NCBI GenBank assembly: GCA_002478115.1
Contig: DLMH01000187.1
Span: 32,989-96,988 of the forward strand
Direction of reading: 5' to 3'
DNA length: 64,000 bases
Source of the DNA: Candidatus Acidiferrum typicum
GTDB lineage: Bacteria > Acidobacteriota > Terriglobia > Acidiferrales > UBA7541
This document shows positions 53,713 through 62,730 of this stretch, one piece after another. The position numbers were made by a program, and so were the translations under genes. The notes beneath the pieces were generated by a model. It saw nothing but the letters and a program-made list of their open reading frames with translations, was not told where the DNA came from and did not search any database. Numbering within the stretch: position 1 is the first letter of the stretch; every line of letters begins with the position of its first letter.

Positions 53713-54755
53713 AGCGAAAGCTTCTCGTTGCCGTGCCGATTCTGTGTCTCGTGGCCCTGCTGGCGTGGTTCTTCCGGCCAAAACACGAGTCCCTCGGTGT
53801 TGCCTATGTCAGCGAACGCAGTGTCACTCTCTGGAGTGGCGTCGCTCAGGTTCGCGAACAGCTTGGGGTGCTTCTCTATGGGGACCGCGTCGAAGTCCTC
53901 GCCCGCCGCAACGACAACGTCAAAGTGCGCACCGCCGCTGGCGTCACCGGATGGGTTGATGGCCGCTATTTGACGGAGCCGGAACTCTGGCAGCGCAGCG
54001 CGAAACTCCTCGAGCAAGCCAAATTCTTGCCCGTCCAGGCTCGCGGCCGCACCAAGACCACCACCAATCTTCGCGTTGCCCCGGGCAGGACCGAGCCGCG
54101 CCTCTATCAGTTCGGCCGCGGCGCCGAACTCGAAATCTTGGGCCGTGCGGTTGCCGATTGGGTGCCGGTCTCCGACGAAAAGGATACCTCCGGCGACGCC
54201 GAAGAAACGAAGCAGGAAGACTGGTTTCTCGTTCGTGGTGTCGCCACGCGCCCTCCTGGCGAAGGCGTCGTGCGCAATTCCGCCATCACCACCACAACGC
54301 AGCCCGGCGATCAGACCATTCCCATCGCGGGCTGGGTCATCGCGCGCTTCGTATCCCTTGATGTACCGGATGCTGTCCGGGAAGGCACCAATTCCGCCAA
54401 CGTGCGTCCCCTGGCCTGGTTTGAGCTGAATCGCGTCACCGATCCCGATGGCGATCATCCGCAATATCTGGTTGCCGGCACCCGCAGCCCGGAAGGACAG
54501 CCCTGCGACTTCACCACGCTTCGAGTTTTCACCTGGAACGCCAGGAAATCCCGCTATGAAACCGCTTATATTGAAAATAATCTCTGCGGCGCCTTCCCCA
54601 TCCAGGTCGGCAAAGGCCCCAAGGGTGAGCCCGAATTTCGTTTCCACGTCATGGATGACGCCAAGGAAGAGCGCGCCTATCACCTCAACCAAACCGTAGT
54701 CCGCCGCATCCGCGAAGAAAATCCTTCCAAGAAAACTCACGCTTCTCACCACTGA
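53709..54755 (+). CDS. Membrane-anchored bacterial SH3-domain protein
   Basis: 348 residues: an N-terminal anchor (about 4-22), a first SH3 (about 32-92, ending VTGWVDGRYL), a second SH3-like unit (about 112-165, TTTNLRVAPGRTEPRLYQF) and a C-terminal region without a named domain that contains Cys pairs. It faces the periplasm and probably binds peptidoglycan or a peptide. Translation is coupled to pfkA by a 4-base overlap, a surprising partnership given their compartments. Confidence 0.82.
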   Translation: MKRKLLVAVPILCLVALLAWFFRPKHESLGVAYVSERSVTLWSGVAQVREQLGVLLYGDRVEVLARRNDNVKVRTAAGVTGWVDGRYLTEPELWQRSAKLLEQAKFLPVQARGRTKTTTNLRVAPGRTEPRLYQFGRGAELEILGRAVADWVPVSDEKDTSGDAEETKQEDWFLVRGVATRPPGEGVVRNSAITTTTQPGDQTIPIAGWVIARFVSLDVPDAVREGTNSANVRPLAWFELNRVTDPDGDHPQYLVAGTRSPEGQPCDFTTLRVFTWNARKSRYETAYIENNLCGAFPIQVGKGPKGEPEFRFHVMDDAKEERAYHLNQTVVRRIREENPSKKTHASHH

Positions 54756-54769
54756 CCACCGTCGCTCCT

Positions 54770-55037
54770 GTAGCGGCCGCCTTCTGAGGCGGGCGCCTTC
54801 GTCCCTTCTCCCGTAAGGGCGCAGGACTCTTTTCCCTGAGCCGCGAAGGGCGGTGCCCCAAGTTCGCAAGATCTCTGCGGCTTCTCGGCTAATTTGGAGT
54901 GCGGCGCCTTGGCGCCGCTTTCACAACTTCAAGCCCCGCCAACAAACCACAATTCCTCCACCCGCTGCCCTCGACCTGCGCTCACTGCAGTTTTTCTCCG
55001 CACGGTGGCACAGTCACTCCTGACTGTGTTCTTGGGT
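54770..55037. repeat. Composite intergenic repeat (C-E-linker-A-L-B)
   Basis: The longest copy in the window: C 54770-54800, E 54834-54850 (CCCTGAGCCGCGAAGGG), linker (CCCCAAGTTCGCAAGATCTC), A 54893-54923, L, and B 55005-55037. It fills most of the 366-base gap; nothing gene-like remains. Confidence 0.75.
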
Positions 55038-55121
55038 TTTCCTCTGTAGCGAGCGCCTTTGCCTTCTCGCCCCGCCCGCGCGCTCCATCCCCTGTGCTAA
55101 ATTACCTTGTCGAGAACTCCC

Positions 55122-56093
55122 ATGACCCTCCACATCAACGAATCCGAAGTTCGCCAACTCCTCACCATGCCGATAGCCATTGACGCCGTCGAAGACATCT
55201 CTCGCAAGCAGGGCCAGGGCAATGTACTCGTCCACCCCCGCCGCCGCTTCGAGCTGGGCGGTGGCGGCTTCTTCCACCTCATGGCCGCTTTCGACAAGGA
55301 AGCCGGCTTCGTTGCCAGCAAGCAATACACCTACGTCAAGGGCAAGCTCTGCTTCCTCGTCACCCTCTTCAGCGCGACTACCGGCGAGCTTCTCGCCCTC
55401 ATCGAAGCCGATTACCTCGGCCGGCAGCGTACCGGTGCTGCTTCCGGCGTTGCCACAAAATATCTCGCTCGTCAGAACGCCACCTCCGCCGCCATCATCG
55501 GCACCGGCGGCCAGGCCAAAACTCAACTCGAAGCCCTTGCCGCCGTCCGCAAAATCACCGCCGCGCGCGCCTATGGCCGCGACGCGCAGCGACGGGCCCA
55601 GTTCTGCGAGGAAATGTCCCGCCGCCTCAACATCCCCGTCACTCCCGCCAACTCTGCCGCGGAAGCTGCTCAAGGCGCAGACATCATCTCCACCGCTACC
55701 ACATCCCCGCGTCCCGTTCTCGCCGCCAGCGATCTCTCGGCAGGCATCCACATCAACGCCATCGGCGCAAATCACGCTCACAAACAGGAACTCGAAGCCG
55801 CTGCGGTCGCCAAGGCCAATCTCATCTTCGTGGATTCCCTCGAACAGTCCAAGCAAGAGGCGGGCGACCTCATCATCCCGTTCCAGCAGCAACGCCAACG
55901 CTGGAACGATGTTCACGAACTCGCGCAACTCGTCATCGGCCAAGTCCCGGGGCGCACCTCGGATTCCCAGATCACTCTCTTCAAGTCCAACGGCATCGCC
56001 GCCTGGGATCTCGCCGTCGCCGTTAAGGTTTTCCACCTCGCCAAAGAAAACGGCCTCGGCCGCGATCTGCCGTTTTACTCTTCCCTCGGATAA
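55122..56093 (+). CDS. Ornithine cyclodeaminase / mu-crystallin family protein
   Basis: 323 residues. The Rossmann motif AAIIGTGGQAKTQLEAL and the tetramer fold motif ADYLGRQRTGAASGVATKYL are diagnostic. Family members include ornithine cyclodeaminase, alanine dehydrogenase and ketimine reductase; the substrate cannot be settled. ATG 55122 is chosen over TTG 55107. Confidence 0.9.
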   Translation: MTLHINESEVRQLLTMPIAIDAVEDISRKQGQGNVLVHPRRRFELGGGGFFHLMAAFDKEAGFVASKQYTYVKGKLCFLVTLFSATTGELLALIEADYLGRQRTGAASGVATKYLARQNATSAAIIGTGGQAKTQLEALAAVRKITAARAYGRDAQRRAQFCEEMSRRLNIPVTPANSAAEAAQGADIISTATTSPRPVLAASDLSAGIHINAIGANHAHKQELEAAAVAKANLIFVDSLEQSKQEAGDLIIPFQQQRQRWNDVHELAQLVIGQVPGRTSDSQITLFKSNGIAAWDLAVAVKVFHLAKENGLGRDLPFYSSLG

Positions 56094-56434
56094 ACAGCTC
56101 TTCTCCTGCAGGCAACACGGAAATCACCGCTTTCAGTTTCCATCTGTGACGCCTGGTACACCACCCACGCGGCTTGTTAGCCAAGAATATCGTGCTTGAA
56201 TAAGCACAAGTACTGGAGTTTCTAGTACTAGTCTTTGCCGCATTTTTCTATTCTAGAGGCAAAGTTCGCGTGGTTGTTGTTGTTCCGGTCTTGAGGACGT
56301 GCTGCGTTAAGCGCAGCTCACACATCGCTCCCCTCTCATCACCGGTTCTGCGGCAGCGGGAAACTTGCCTTTCCGTCGAAATCTTACTATCCCGCGCAGG
56401 CCGCTGCAGCATGTAGCAAAGGAGAGATACAAAC
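56094..56434. other. Non-coding gap upstream of the kelch lipoprotein gene
   Basis: This is 341 bases. It holds a perfect hairpin GTGCTT-GAAT-AAGCAC (56192-56207), two AGTACT sites near 56211 and 56225, and AT-rich DNA around 56240-56260 suitable for a promoter. No repeat module and no gene was found. Confidence 0.45.
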
Positions 56435-59119
56435 ATGAAGTCCGCAGCGAAAATTCCCCCCCCAGCCTGTCTGATATTGCTTGCATTTCTCTTGTCCGCA
56501 TGCAGTGGCGCGCCATCAACCAATACCGGCGGCGGTGGCGGCGGAACCACCGGCCCCTTCACTATCAGTGCGGCTGTTACCGGGCTTTCTACTGGCAGCA
56601 GCGTGGTTCTTGCGGACAACGGCACTGACAAACTCACCTTCACTACAAATACCACCACCGCCTTCGCGGTTACTATTGCAAACAACGCCGCCTATGCCGT
56701 CACGGTTTTTACTCAACCTACGTCGGAGACCTGCACTGTAGCCGCCAATGGCACTGGCAAAGCTACCGCGAACGTGACCGTTCAAGTAACCTGCGCCATC
56801 GTTCCGGTCACTGCCACCATCGGCGGCACCGTAACCGGCCTCCAGGGTTCAGGCTTGAAGTTGCAAAACAACGGCGGCGACACCCTGACGATCACCGCGA
56901 ACGGGTCTTTCACGTTCAAAACTCCAGTAACCGGCCCGACGGACGCCTATGCCGTCACGGTTCTTAACCAGCCCGTCGGCCCCTTGCAGATCTGCACCGT
57001 GGCCAATGGCAGCGGAACGGCTACCGCGAACGTCACCAACGTTGCGGTCACCTGCGTATTGGCTTACACCGTCGGCGGCACCGTCACCGGCGTTGTCGGC
57101 ACCGGCCTGATCCTCCAAAACACCGGCGTCGAGCAACTCCCGATTACCGTCAATGGAGAATTCACCTTTGTAACTCCTGTCCCCACCGGTTTCGCCTACA
57201 CCGTAACAATCTTCGCGCAACCCACTGGGCCGGCGCAGACTTGCAGTATCACCCCTGGCACAGGCAGCGGCACCGCTATTGCCAATGTCACTACCGTTGC
57301 AATCACCTGCCCGGCAATCACTTACAGCGTCGGCGGGACGGTAGTCGGACTGCAAGGTATTACCCCGAACAACGGCCCGCTGACCGATGGCAGCTTCGTC
57401 TTGCAGAATGTGTTGGGAAACACCCTGATTGTCACAGAAAACGGCCCATTCACCTTCGCAACACCCGAAGCCCTCAACGACCAGTTCGAAGTCTCAGTGT
57501 TCCATCCAGCGTCCAGCCAGCCGCAGGGCTGCACGTTGTGGGATTATAAAGGTGTGGTGACCGGTAACATCACCGACATCGTGATCGATTGCGCGCATAA
57601 CGACTGGACATGGATCGATGGCACGAAAACAGCCGGTGTGGCCGTACCTCCCACACCTCAGTACGGCTCGTTCCCATCAACCTTGCCTACGACGACTCCG
57701 AACCCTTTCACCAACACCCCTGGAGCGCGATACGGCGCGGCTGGATGGACTGACAAGTCCGGAAATCTCTGGTTGTTCGGAGGCGACGGCTGGGAATTGG
57801 CTGGAGGCACTCCACCAGACACTTTGGATGCTCCTATGAATGACCTGTGGGTCTGTGTAATGGCTGGTGACATCTGCCAATGGCAGTTGGTGGGCGGCTA
57901 TGACCCGACGAAGGTGGGGAGCACCACCATTGGAGCGGAAATCATAGCTGACTCGCAGCATGAAGCCCAAGGTGGCGTGTGGAGCAGTCCCGGGACGCCT
58001 TGGTCACGTTTGGGCGCGGCCACGTGGATTGACAACGCGGGAAATCTCTGGATGTTCGGTGGCAGTGCACTCCCCGGATTTTTGAACGATCTGTGGGAGT
58101 TCGATATGAGCACCTTCACCCCGCTCGACCCCACAACCTACACAAACAATACGGGGCAGTGGAACTGGTTCGGAGGGGCTAGTGGGTTCGACCAAGCGGG
58201 CACGTACACCGGAGGCACGCTAGTTCCGGGTGCTCGCGTAAACGCGGTGTCGTGGAAGGATAGTTCCGGGAATTTCTGGCTTTTCGGTGGTTACGGATAC
58301 GATGGCGCAACGCCCACACCGACCCTTGGGTTCTTGAACGATCTGTGGGAATACAGCACCACGACCCACACCTGGGTGTTTGTGTCAGGCTCCAATCTGG
58401 CGAATCAGAACGGGGTCTACGGCACTCAAGGAACCGCGGCATCTACCAACGCTCCCGGTGGACGCCAGGAGGCCGTCGGCTGGGCCGATGCCAATGGAAA
58501 TCTCTGGCTCTTTGGTGGAGAAGGTGAAGATTCCGTTGGGACAACGAACGGGATTCTCAATGACCTTTGGGTCTACAACATCGCCACCAATAAATGGACC
58601 TACGTGATGGGAACCAGCACAGCAAACCAGACCGGCGAATATGGTCTTCAGCCCTTGGTTGGTCCCCCAAACACTACAGGTGCAGCCGGTACGGTGGGCC
58701 TGACGGGCGGCACGGCGGGCACTCTGCCAGGGTCGCGTTGGGGTGCTAGTGGCTGGGTCGACCAGGGCGGAAATTTCTGGCTCTTTGGTGGATGGGGTTT
58801 GGATTCAACCGGAACGAATGGCAATGGGGCCCTTAACGACCTGTGGGTCTACACTCCAAACGCCACCGCGGGCCAGTCAGGCACCTGGACTTGGATTAAG
58901 GGTTCAAACACCGGCAGCGATAACGGCATCTACGGTGATGAGACTCGGCCATACAAGACCTATGAGATCTGGACTCCCGGTGGCCGCAGCAACGCGACGC
59001 GCTGGGTTGACGGCAACGGCCAGCTCTGGCTCTTCGGCGGTGAGGGCTACGATTCCACAAGTACAACCGGAAACGGCTACCTCAACGACCTGTGGCGCTA
59101 TCTGCCGTATCAGAACTGA
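56435..59119 (+). CDS. Surface lipoprotein with Ig-like repeats and six kelch motifs
   Basis: 894 residues. The signal peptide ends in LLSAC with lipid-linked cysteine, then a Gly-rich spacer. Four copies of a repeat of about 78 residues follow (TVGGTVTGLQGSGLKLQNNG type, each ending in ATANVT..VTC with one Cys pair). From about residue 425 there are six kelch repeats, each with WLFGG or WMFGG and LNDLW(V/E)Y, enough for a six-bladed propeller. Probably a cell-surface adhesion or glycan-binding protein. No catalytic residues recognised. Confidence 0.88.
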   Translation: MKSAAKIPPPACLILLAFLLSACSGAPSTNTGGGGGGTTGPFTISAAVTGLSTGSSVVLADNGTDKLTFTTNTTTAFAVTIANNAAYAVTVFTQPTSETCTVAANGTGKATANVTVQVTCAIVPVTATIGGTVTGLQGSGLKLQNNGGDTLTITANGSFTFKTPVTGPTDAYAVTVLNQPVGPLQICTVANGSGTATANVTNVAVTCVLAYTVGGTVTGVVGTGLILQNTGVEQLPITVNGEFTFVTPVPTGFAYTVTIFAQPTGPAQTCSITPGTGSGTAIANVTTVAITCPAITYSVGGTVVGLQGITPNNGPLTDGSFVLQNVLGNTLIVTENGPFTFATPEALNDQFEVSVFHPASSQPQGCTLWDYKGVVTGNITDIVIDCAHNDWTWIDGTKTAGVAVPPTPQYGSFPSTLPTTTPNPFTNTPGARYGAAGWTDKSGNLWLFGGDGWELAGGTPPDTLDAPMNDLWVCVMAGDICQWQLVGGYDPTKVGSTTIGAEIIADSQHEAQGGVWSSPGTPWSRLGAATWIDNAGNLWMFGGSALPGFLNDLWEFDMSTFTPLDPTTYTNNTGQWNWFGGASGFDQAGTYTGGTLVPGARVNAVSWKDSSGNFWLFGGYGYDGATPTPTLGFLNDLWEYSTTTHTWVFVSGSNLANQNGVYGTQGTAASTNAPGGRQEAVGWADANGNLWLFGGEGEDSVGTTNGILNDLWVYNIATNKWTYVMGTSTANQTGEYGLQPLVGPPNTTGAAGTVGLTGGTAGTLPGSRWGASGWVDQGGNFWLFGGWGLDSTGTNGNGALNDLWVYTPNATAGQSGTWTWIKGSNTGSDNGIYGDETRPYKTYEIWTPGGRSNATRWVDGNGQLWLFGGEGYDSTSTTGNGYLNDLWRYLPYQN

Positions 59120-59183
59120 GCTGAGCTGACGCAAACACATCCAAGGCCAGAGTGCATTGAGCAGTTTTTCAATGACTCTGGCC

Positions 59184-59212
59184 TTGACACTTTAGTGCGG
59201 GCGTTTTACAGT
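59184..59212 (+). promoter_or_regulatory. TetR-gene promoter
   Basis: Perfect -35 TTGACA (59184-59189), 17-base spacer, -10 TACAGT (59207-59212). The predicted start point near 59219 lies inside the operator and only about 18 bases before ATG 59237. Confidence 0.6.
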
Positions 59213-59232
59213 TCTCGAACGAACGTTCGAGA
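59213..59232 (+). promoter_or_regulatory. Palindromic operator, probable TetR autoregulation site
   Basis: TCTCGAAC-GAAC-GTTCGAGA: perfect 8-base arms with a 4-base spacer, starting directly after the -10 and ending 4 bases before the TetR ATG. Bound regulator would block transcription start. Confidence 0.65.
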
Positions 59233-59236
59233 TGCC

Positions 59237-59896
59237 ATGGCTACTTCGCTCCCCATTCCGCGCGACTCACAATCCAAACTCGTCCACATCCTTCGGTATT
59301 CCGCCCAGGTTTTCTCCGAACACGGCTTCGAGGGCGCTTCAATGAGGGATATCAGCCGGGCCACCGGCGTCTCTCTTTCCGGCCTGTATTACTACTTCGA
59401 GAGCAAGCAGAAGCTACTCTATCTAATTCAAAAGAATACCTTTACTTATATCCTCGACCGCCTTTACGCGCGCTTGGAGCGTGTCCGCGACCCCCAAGCC
59501 CGCCTCCGACTCCTGGTCCAGAACCACCTTGAATACTTCCTCTCCCACCCTCACGAGATGAAAGTCCTTTCCCACGAAGAAGAGGCCCTCGACGAGCCTT
59601 TTCGCAGGGAAGTGGCCGCCATCAAGCGCCGCTACTACACCCTGGCCCGCGAGATCTTCGATGGCCTCGCAGCCGAAGCCTCGCCCCCAGCCCTCAATCC
59701 ACGCATCGCCGTTCTGAGCCTCTTCGGCATGATGAACTGGGTCTACAAATGGTATAACCCGGAGGTCGATCCGGGCGCCGAGGAGCTGACCCACTCCATC
59801 GTCGGCATCTTCCTCCATGGCGTCTTGCCCAGCGCCACGGAACACCCGGAATTCCAACTGGCGGCCGTTCCTGCCGCCGAATCAGAGGAAACTTAG
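59237..59896 (+). CDS. TetR-family transcriptional regulator
   Basis: 219 residues from ATG 59237. The N-terminal HTH includes VFSEHGFEGASMRDISRATGVSLSGLYYYF; the C-terminal ligand domain resembles fatty-acid-responsive TetR proteins (FadR/PsrA-like). It precedes an enoyl-CoA hydratase gene by 48 bases, so it likely controls acyl-CoA or aromatic-CoA metabolism and itself. The longer frame (59195) starts within the promoter and is rejected. Confidence 0.9.
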   Translation: MATSLPIPRDSQSKLVHILRYSAQVFSEHGFEGASMRDISRATGVSLSGLYYYFESKQKLLYLIQKNTFTYILDRLYARLERVRDPQARLRLLVQNHLEYFLSHPHEMKVLSHEEEALDEPFRREVAAIKRRYYTLAREIFDGLAAEASPPALNPRIAVLSLFGMMNWVYKWYNPEVDPGAEELTHSIVGIFLHGVLPSATEHPEFQLAAVPAAESEET

Positions 59897-59944
59897 TCGG
59901 GACGGTTGGAAGATTCCCTGGAGGGAGAGATAGGAAAAGTGAAC

Positions 59945-60754
59945 ATGGCGACAACCACAAGCGCTCCACTGAAGGAACTCGTCAAGTACCGCGTCGAGGA
60001 CGGCATCGCCATCTTCGAGCTGGACGATCCGCCCGCGAACACCTACACCTACGACATGATGTTGCAGCTCGACACCGCCATCCTCAACGCGCGCATGGAC
60101 GAATCCGTCCACGTCATCCTGATCCGGGGCGCGGGCGAAAAATTCTTTTCCGCCGGTGCCAGCATTCCCATGCTCACCAAGGCTGACCCGCAGTTCAAGT
60201 ACTACTTCTGCCTGCACGCCAACGAAACCCTGTGTCGTCTCGAACAAACTCCCAAGCTGGTCATCGCGGCTCTCAATGGCCACACCGTCGGCGGCGGCCT
60301 GGAAATTGCTCTCTCCTGCGACATTCGCATTGCCAAGAAAGAAGGCGGCAAGATTGGTCTCCCCGAAGTGAACCTTGGCGTTCTTCCCGGCACCGGCGGA
60401 ACGCAACGCTTCGCCCGCGCCGTTGGCCGTGCGCGCGCTATCGAGCTCATGGCCACCGGCCGCACCTTCGGTTTTGAGGAGGCCCTCGAGATGGGCCTCA
60501 TCCACTATCTCAATGAGAAAGAAACTTTCTGGGAGGACGTCCTCGCCTATGCGCGGCAGTTCTGTCCTCCCAACAAAGCTTCCCGCGCCGTGGGCCGCAT
60601 CAAGCGCTCCGTCGTTACCGGCGCCGAAATTCCTTTTTCCGAAGCCCTGGGCCTCGAGCGCGAATTGCAGCAATTGCTCTTCACCAGCGAGGATGCCAAG
60701 GAAGGCCTCGCGGCCTATGTGGAAAAGCGTGCCCCGAATTTCAAAGGCAAGTAG
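59945..60754 (+). CDS. Enoyl-CoA hydratase/isomerase family protein
   Basis: 269 residues, crotonase fold. The oxyanion-hole residues lie in FSAGASIPML and ALNGHTVGGGLEIALSCDIR; GLPEVNLGVLPGTGGTQR supplies the usual catalytic Glu position. It probably hydrates or isomerises a CoA ester in beta-oxidation or a ring-cleavage route. A GAGGGAGAG site lies about 17 bases upstream. Its C-terminal residues (KRAPNFKGK) recur in the short remnant at 61399. Confidence 0.9.
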   Translation: MATTTSAPLKELVKYRVEDGIAIFELDDPPANTYTYDMMLQLDTAILNARMDESVHVILIRGAGEKFFSAGASIPMLTKADPQFKYYFCLHANETLCRLEQTPKLVIAALNGHTVGGGLEIALSCDIRIAKKEGGKIGLPEVNLGVLPGTGGTQRFARAVGRARAIELMATGRTFGFEEALEMGLIHYLNEKETFWEDVLAYARQFCPPNKASRAVGRIKRSVVTGAEIPFSEALGLERELQQLLFTSEDAKEGLAAYVEKRAPNFKGK

Positions 60755-60839
60755 AATCTATGTACTGGCTCGCGCAGCACGAAAGGCTGACCTTCGGAGC
60801 GCCGCGAGAAATCTGTTCTCCTGATCGAGTGAACGCTGA

Positions 60840-61370
60840 ATGAAGACACTTCCAGACTATCTCCGCAAAGGCATGAAACTCGTGATCGTGGGCTGCAATC
60901 CCAGCGAATCCTCCGTCCGCGCCGGCCATTATTACGCCGGCCGCGGCAATCAATTCTGGCCGATGCTCTTTGAAGCGGGCATTGTTCCCGAGCCCTTCGA
61001 CTATCCCGACGACCGCCGCATCATCGAATTCGGGATTGGCCTCACCGATCTCGTCAAGAAACCCACCAGGGGCGTCGAGGAACTCACGCGCGAGGATTTC
61101 GCCGAAGGCCGCATCGTCCTCTCGCAAAAACTCGGTGAATTCACGCCGCGCGTGGTGGCCTTTAACGGCAAGATCGTCTACGAGCAGTTTGCCCAGCGCA
61201 AATGCAACTACGGCCTGCAAAAGGTGAATCTTTACGGCGCGCAGGTCTACGTTCTCCCTTCCACCAGCGGTCAGAATGCTCGCGGCAAGAGCGACCGCCT
61301 GAAGCATTTTCGCAAACTCGCCCAACTCGTCGAGCGCACCCAGAAAATACGCGACTCGCATCCTGGCTAA
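60840..61370 (+). CDS. Mug/TDG-type mismatch uracil-DNA glycosylase
   Basis: 176 residues. GCNPSESSVRAGHYYAGRGNQFWPML (residues 19-44) corresponds to motif 1 of Mug (GINPGxxS ... NxFW), with Asn21 as the catalytic residue. LPSTSGQNAR matches the second motif. It removes U or T mispaired with G. Sits between CoA-metabolism genes without an evident link. Confidence 0.88.
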   Translation: MKTLPDYLRKGMKLVIVGCNPSESSVRAGHYYAGRGNQFWPMLFEAGIVPEPFDYPDDRRIIEFGIGLTDLVKKPTRGVEELTREDFAEGRIVLSQKLGEFTPRVVAFNGKIVYEQFAQRKCNYGLQKVNLYGAQVYVLPSTSGQNARGKSDRLKHFRKLAQLVERTQKIRDSHPG

Positions 61371-61398
61371 TGCCCAGCTAGGAGAAAGGAAACGTCCG

Positions 61399-61473
61399 AT
61401 GAGCCATGCCCCGCAGACCGCCTCTCCGTTACTGCTGGAAGCCAAGCGCGCCCCCAATTTTCAGGGCCATTGA
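61399..61473 (+). pseudogene. Short remnant of an enoyl-CoA hydratase-like gene
   Basis: A 24-codon frame with a good AGGAGAAAGG site encodes MSHAPQTASPLL...KRAPNFQGH. The last nine residues nearly equal those ending the 59945 hydratase (KRAPNFKGK), while its start is different. This suggests an internally deleted paralog that kept its start and tail. It might instead be a real micropeptide. Confidence 0.45.
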
Positions 61474-61485
61474 AGTTTTGTCTTT

Positions 61486-61550
61486 GTGGCACAGACACTC
61501 TTGTCTGTGCTCTTGGGTTTGTGGTGGCCGACCTTTAAGTCGGTTCTTGG
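61486..61550. repeat. Intergenic repeat (B) plus small hairpin
   Basis: B variant GTGGCACAGACACTCTTGTC onward (61486-61519) followed by CCGAC/GTCGG hairpin (about 61528-61543) and a second TTCTTGGGTTT. Confidence 0.65.
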
Positions 61551-61595
61551 GTTTCTTGATTCTTTCATGAACGATTCGCAAGGAGGCAAACGCTC

Positions 61596-62714
61596 ATGCC
61601 TGCAACACGCCTGGCCACGTTCGATGATTGGGTTGATCTTTTCCGCGTCTGGCAAAAAGACATCGGTGTGGACTATCCCGAAATCACCAACTACCAATTT
61701 GAAGCCAAATTCGGCCCCACGCGCTCCAATGAAGTCGAATTCGGCGCCTACAGGGGCCGCCCCAAGTGGGAAAAGGTCGTCAGCATCCCGGACCAGCGCA
61801 TGCGCGACGCCCTGCTCAATCTCATCGTTTACCAGGGCGACACCGAATTTGCCTCCGTCGAACAGCAGCGCCGCCTCTTTCAAACTGCTCCCAGCGAACA
61901 CGATCGCCAGTCGCTCTGCCGCGTTGTCACCGAAGAGATGCGCCACGGCTGGCAAATGTGTTACCTCCTGATGAATCATTTCGGCTACAGCGGCCGCGTC
62001 GAAGCGCAAAAAATGCTGGAACGCCGCGCCTTCGATCACAAACGTCTTCTCGGTGCCTTCAATCAGGACGTCAACAACTGGCTGGACTTTTTCGTTTACA
62101 CCGATTTCGTGGACCGCGACGGCAAATACCAGCTCACCATGCTCAGCTATTCCGGTTTCGCGCCCCTCGCGCAATCCATGATTCCCATGCTCAAGGAAGA
62201 GTCCTTCCACCTCGGCACCGGCCAGGACGTCATCAAGCGCATCGTCAAGGCTGGCGTCGTCCCGCTCTCCATCATCCAGAAGTACATCAACAAATGGGTT
62301 CCCGTCAGCCTCGATCTCTTCGGCGTGGACCGCTCCAGTTCCGCGCACTGGTTTTACGTGTGGGGCCTCAAAGGCCGCTACGACGAGCCGACCGCCAAGG
62401 CCGAGGCGAATCTCGAATGCATGAACGAGCACAGCCGCGAACTCTATCACCAGGAATGCGTCAAGCTCGTGGACATGATCAACAAAAACGTGCCCGCGGG
62501 CCAACCGCTCCTCTATGTGCCCGATGTCAGGTTCAACCGCCACATCGGCGAACACGCGCACAAACCCTACAACGTCCACGGCGAACTCCTCGATGAACGT
62601 GCGTACGGGGCGTACATGCAGGAAATGCTCCCGCAGCCCGCTGATCTCACCATCGTCGCAGACATTCAGTCCGTGGAAAAGCAGTGGATCTCCCCCAAAG
62701 GCGCGATCCAGTGA
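61596..62714 (+). CDS. BoxB/PaaA-like diiron CoA-ester oxygenase
   Basis: 372 residues. Two ExxH motifs (VVTEEMRHGWQM, about 109-120; MLKEESFHLGTG, about 202-213) supply carboxylate/His ligands for a diiron site. VDRDGKYQLTML and SLDLFG are shared with benzoyl-CoA epoxidase BoxB; PaaA of the phenylacetyl-CoA epoxidase is a close relative. It is shorter than BoxB (about 470). No boxA reductase or paa subunits are seen in the window. AGGAGG lies 9 bases before the ATG. Confidence 0.82.
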   Translation: MPATRLATFDDWVDLFRVWQKDIGVDYPEITNYQFEAKFGPTRSNEVEFGAYRGRPKWEKVVSIPDQRMRDALLNLIVYQGDTEFASVEQQRRLFQTAPSEHDRQSLCRVVTEEMRHGWQMCYLLMNHFGYSGRVEAQKMLERRAFDHKRLLGAFNQDVNNWLDFFVYTDFVDRDGKYQLTMLSYSGFAPLAQSMIPMLKEESFHLGTGQDVIKRIVKAGVVPLSIIQKYINKWVPVSLDLFGVDRSSSAHWFYVWGLKGRYDEPTAKAEANLECMNEHSRELYHQECVKLVDMINKNVPAGQPLLYVPDVRFNRHIGEHAHKPYNVHGELLDERAYGAYMQEMLPQPADLTIVADIQSVEKQWISPKGAIQ

Positions 62715-62730
62715 TCGCTCACCTCGGCCA

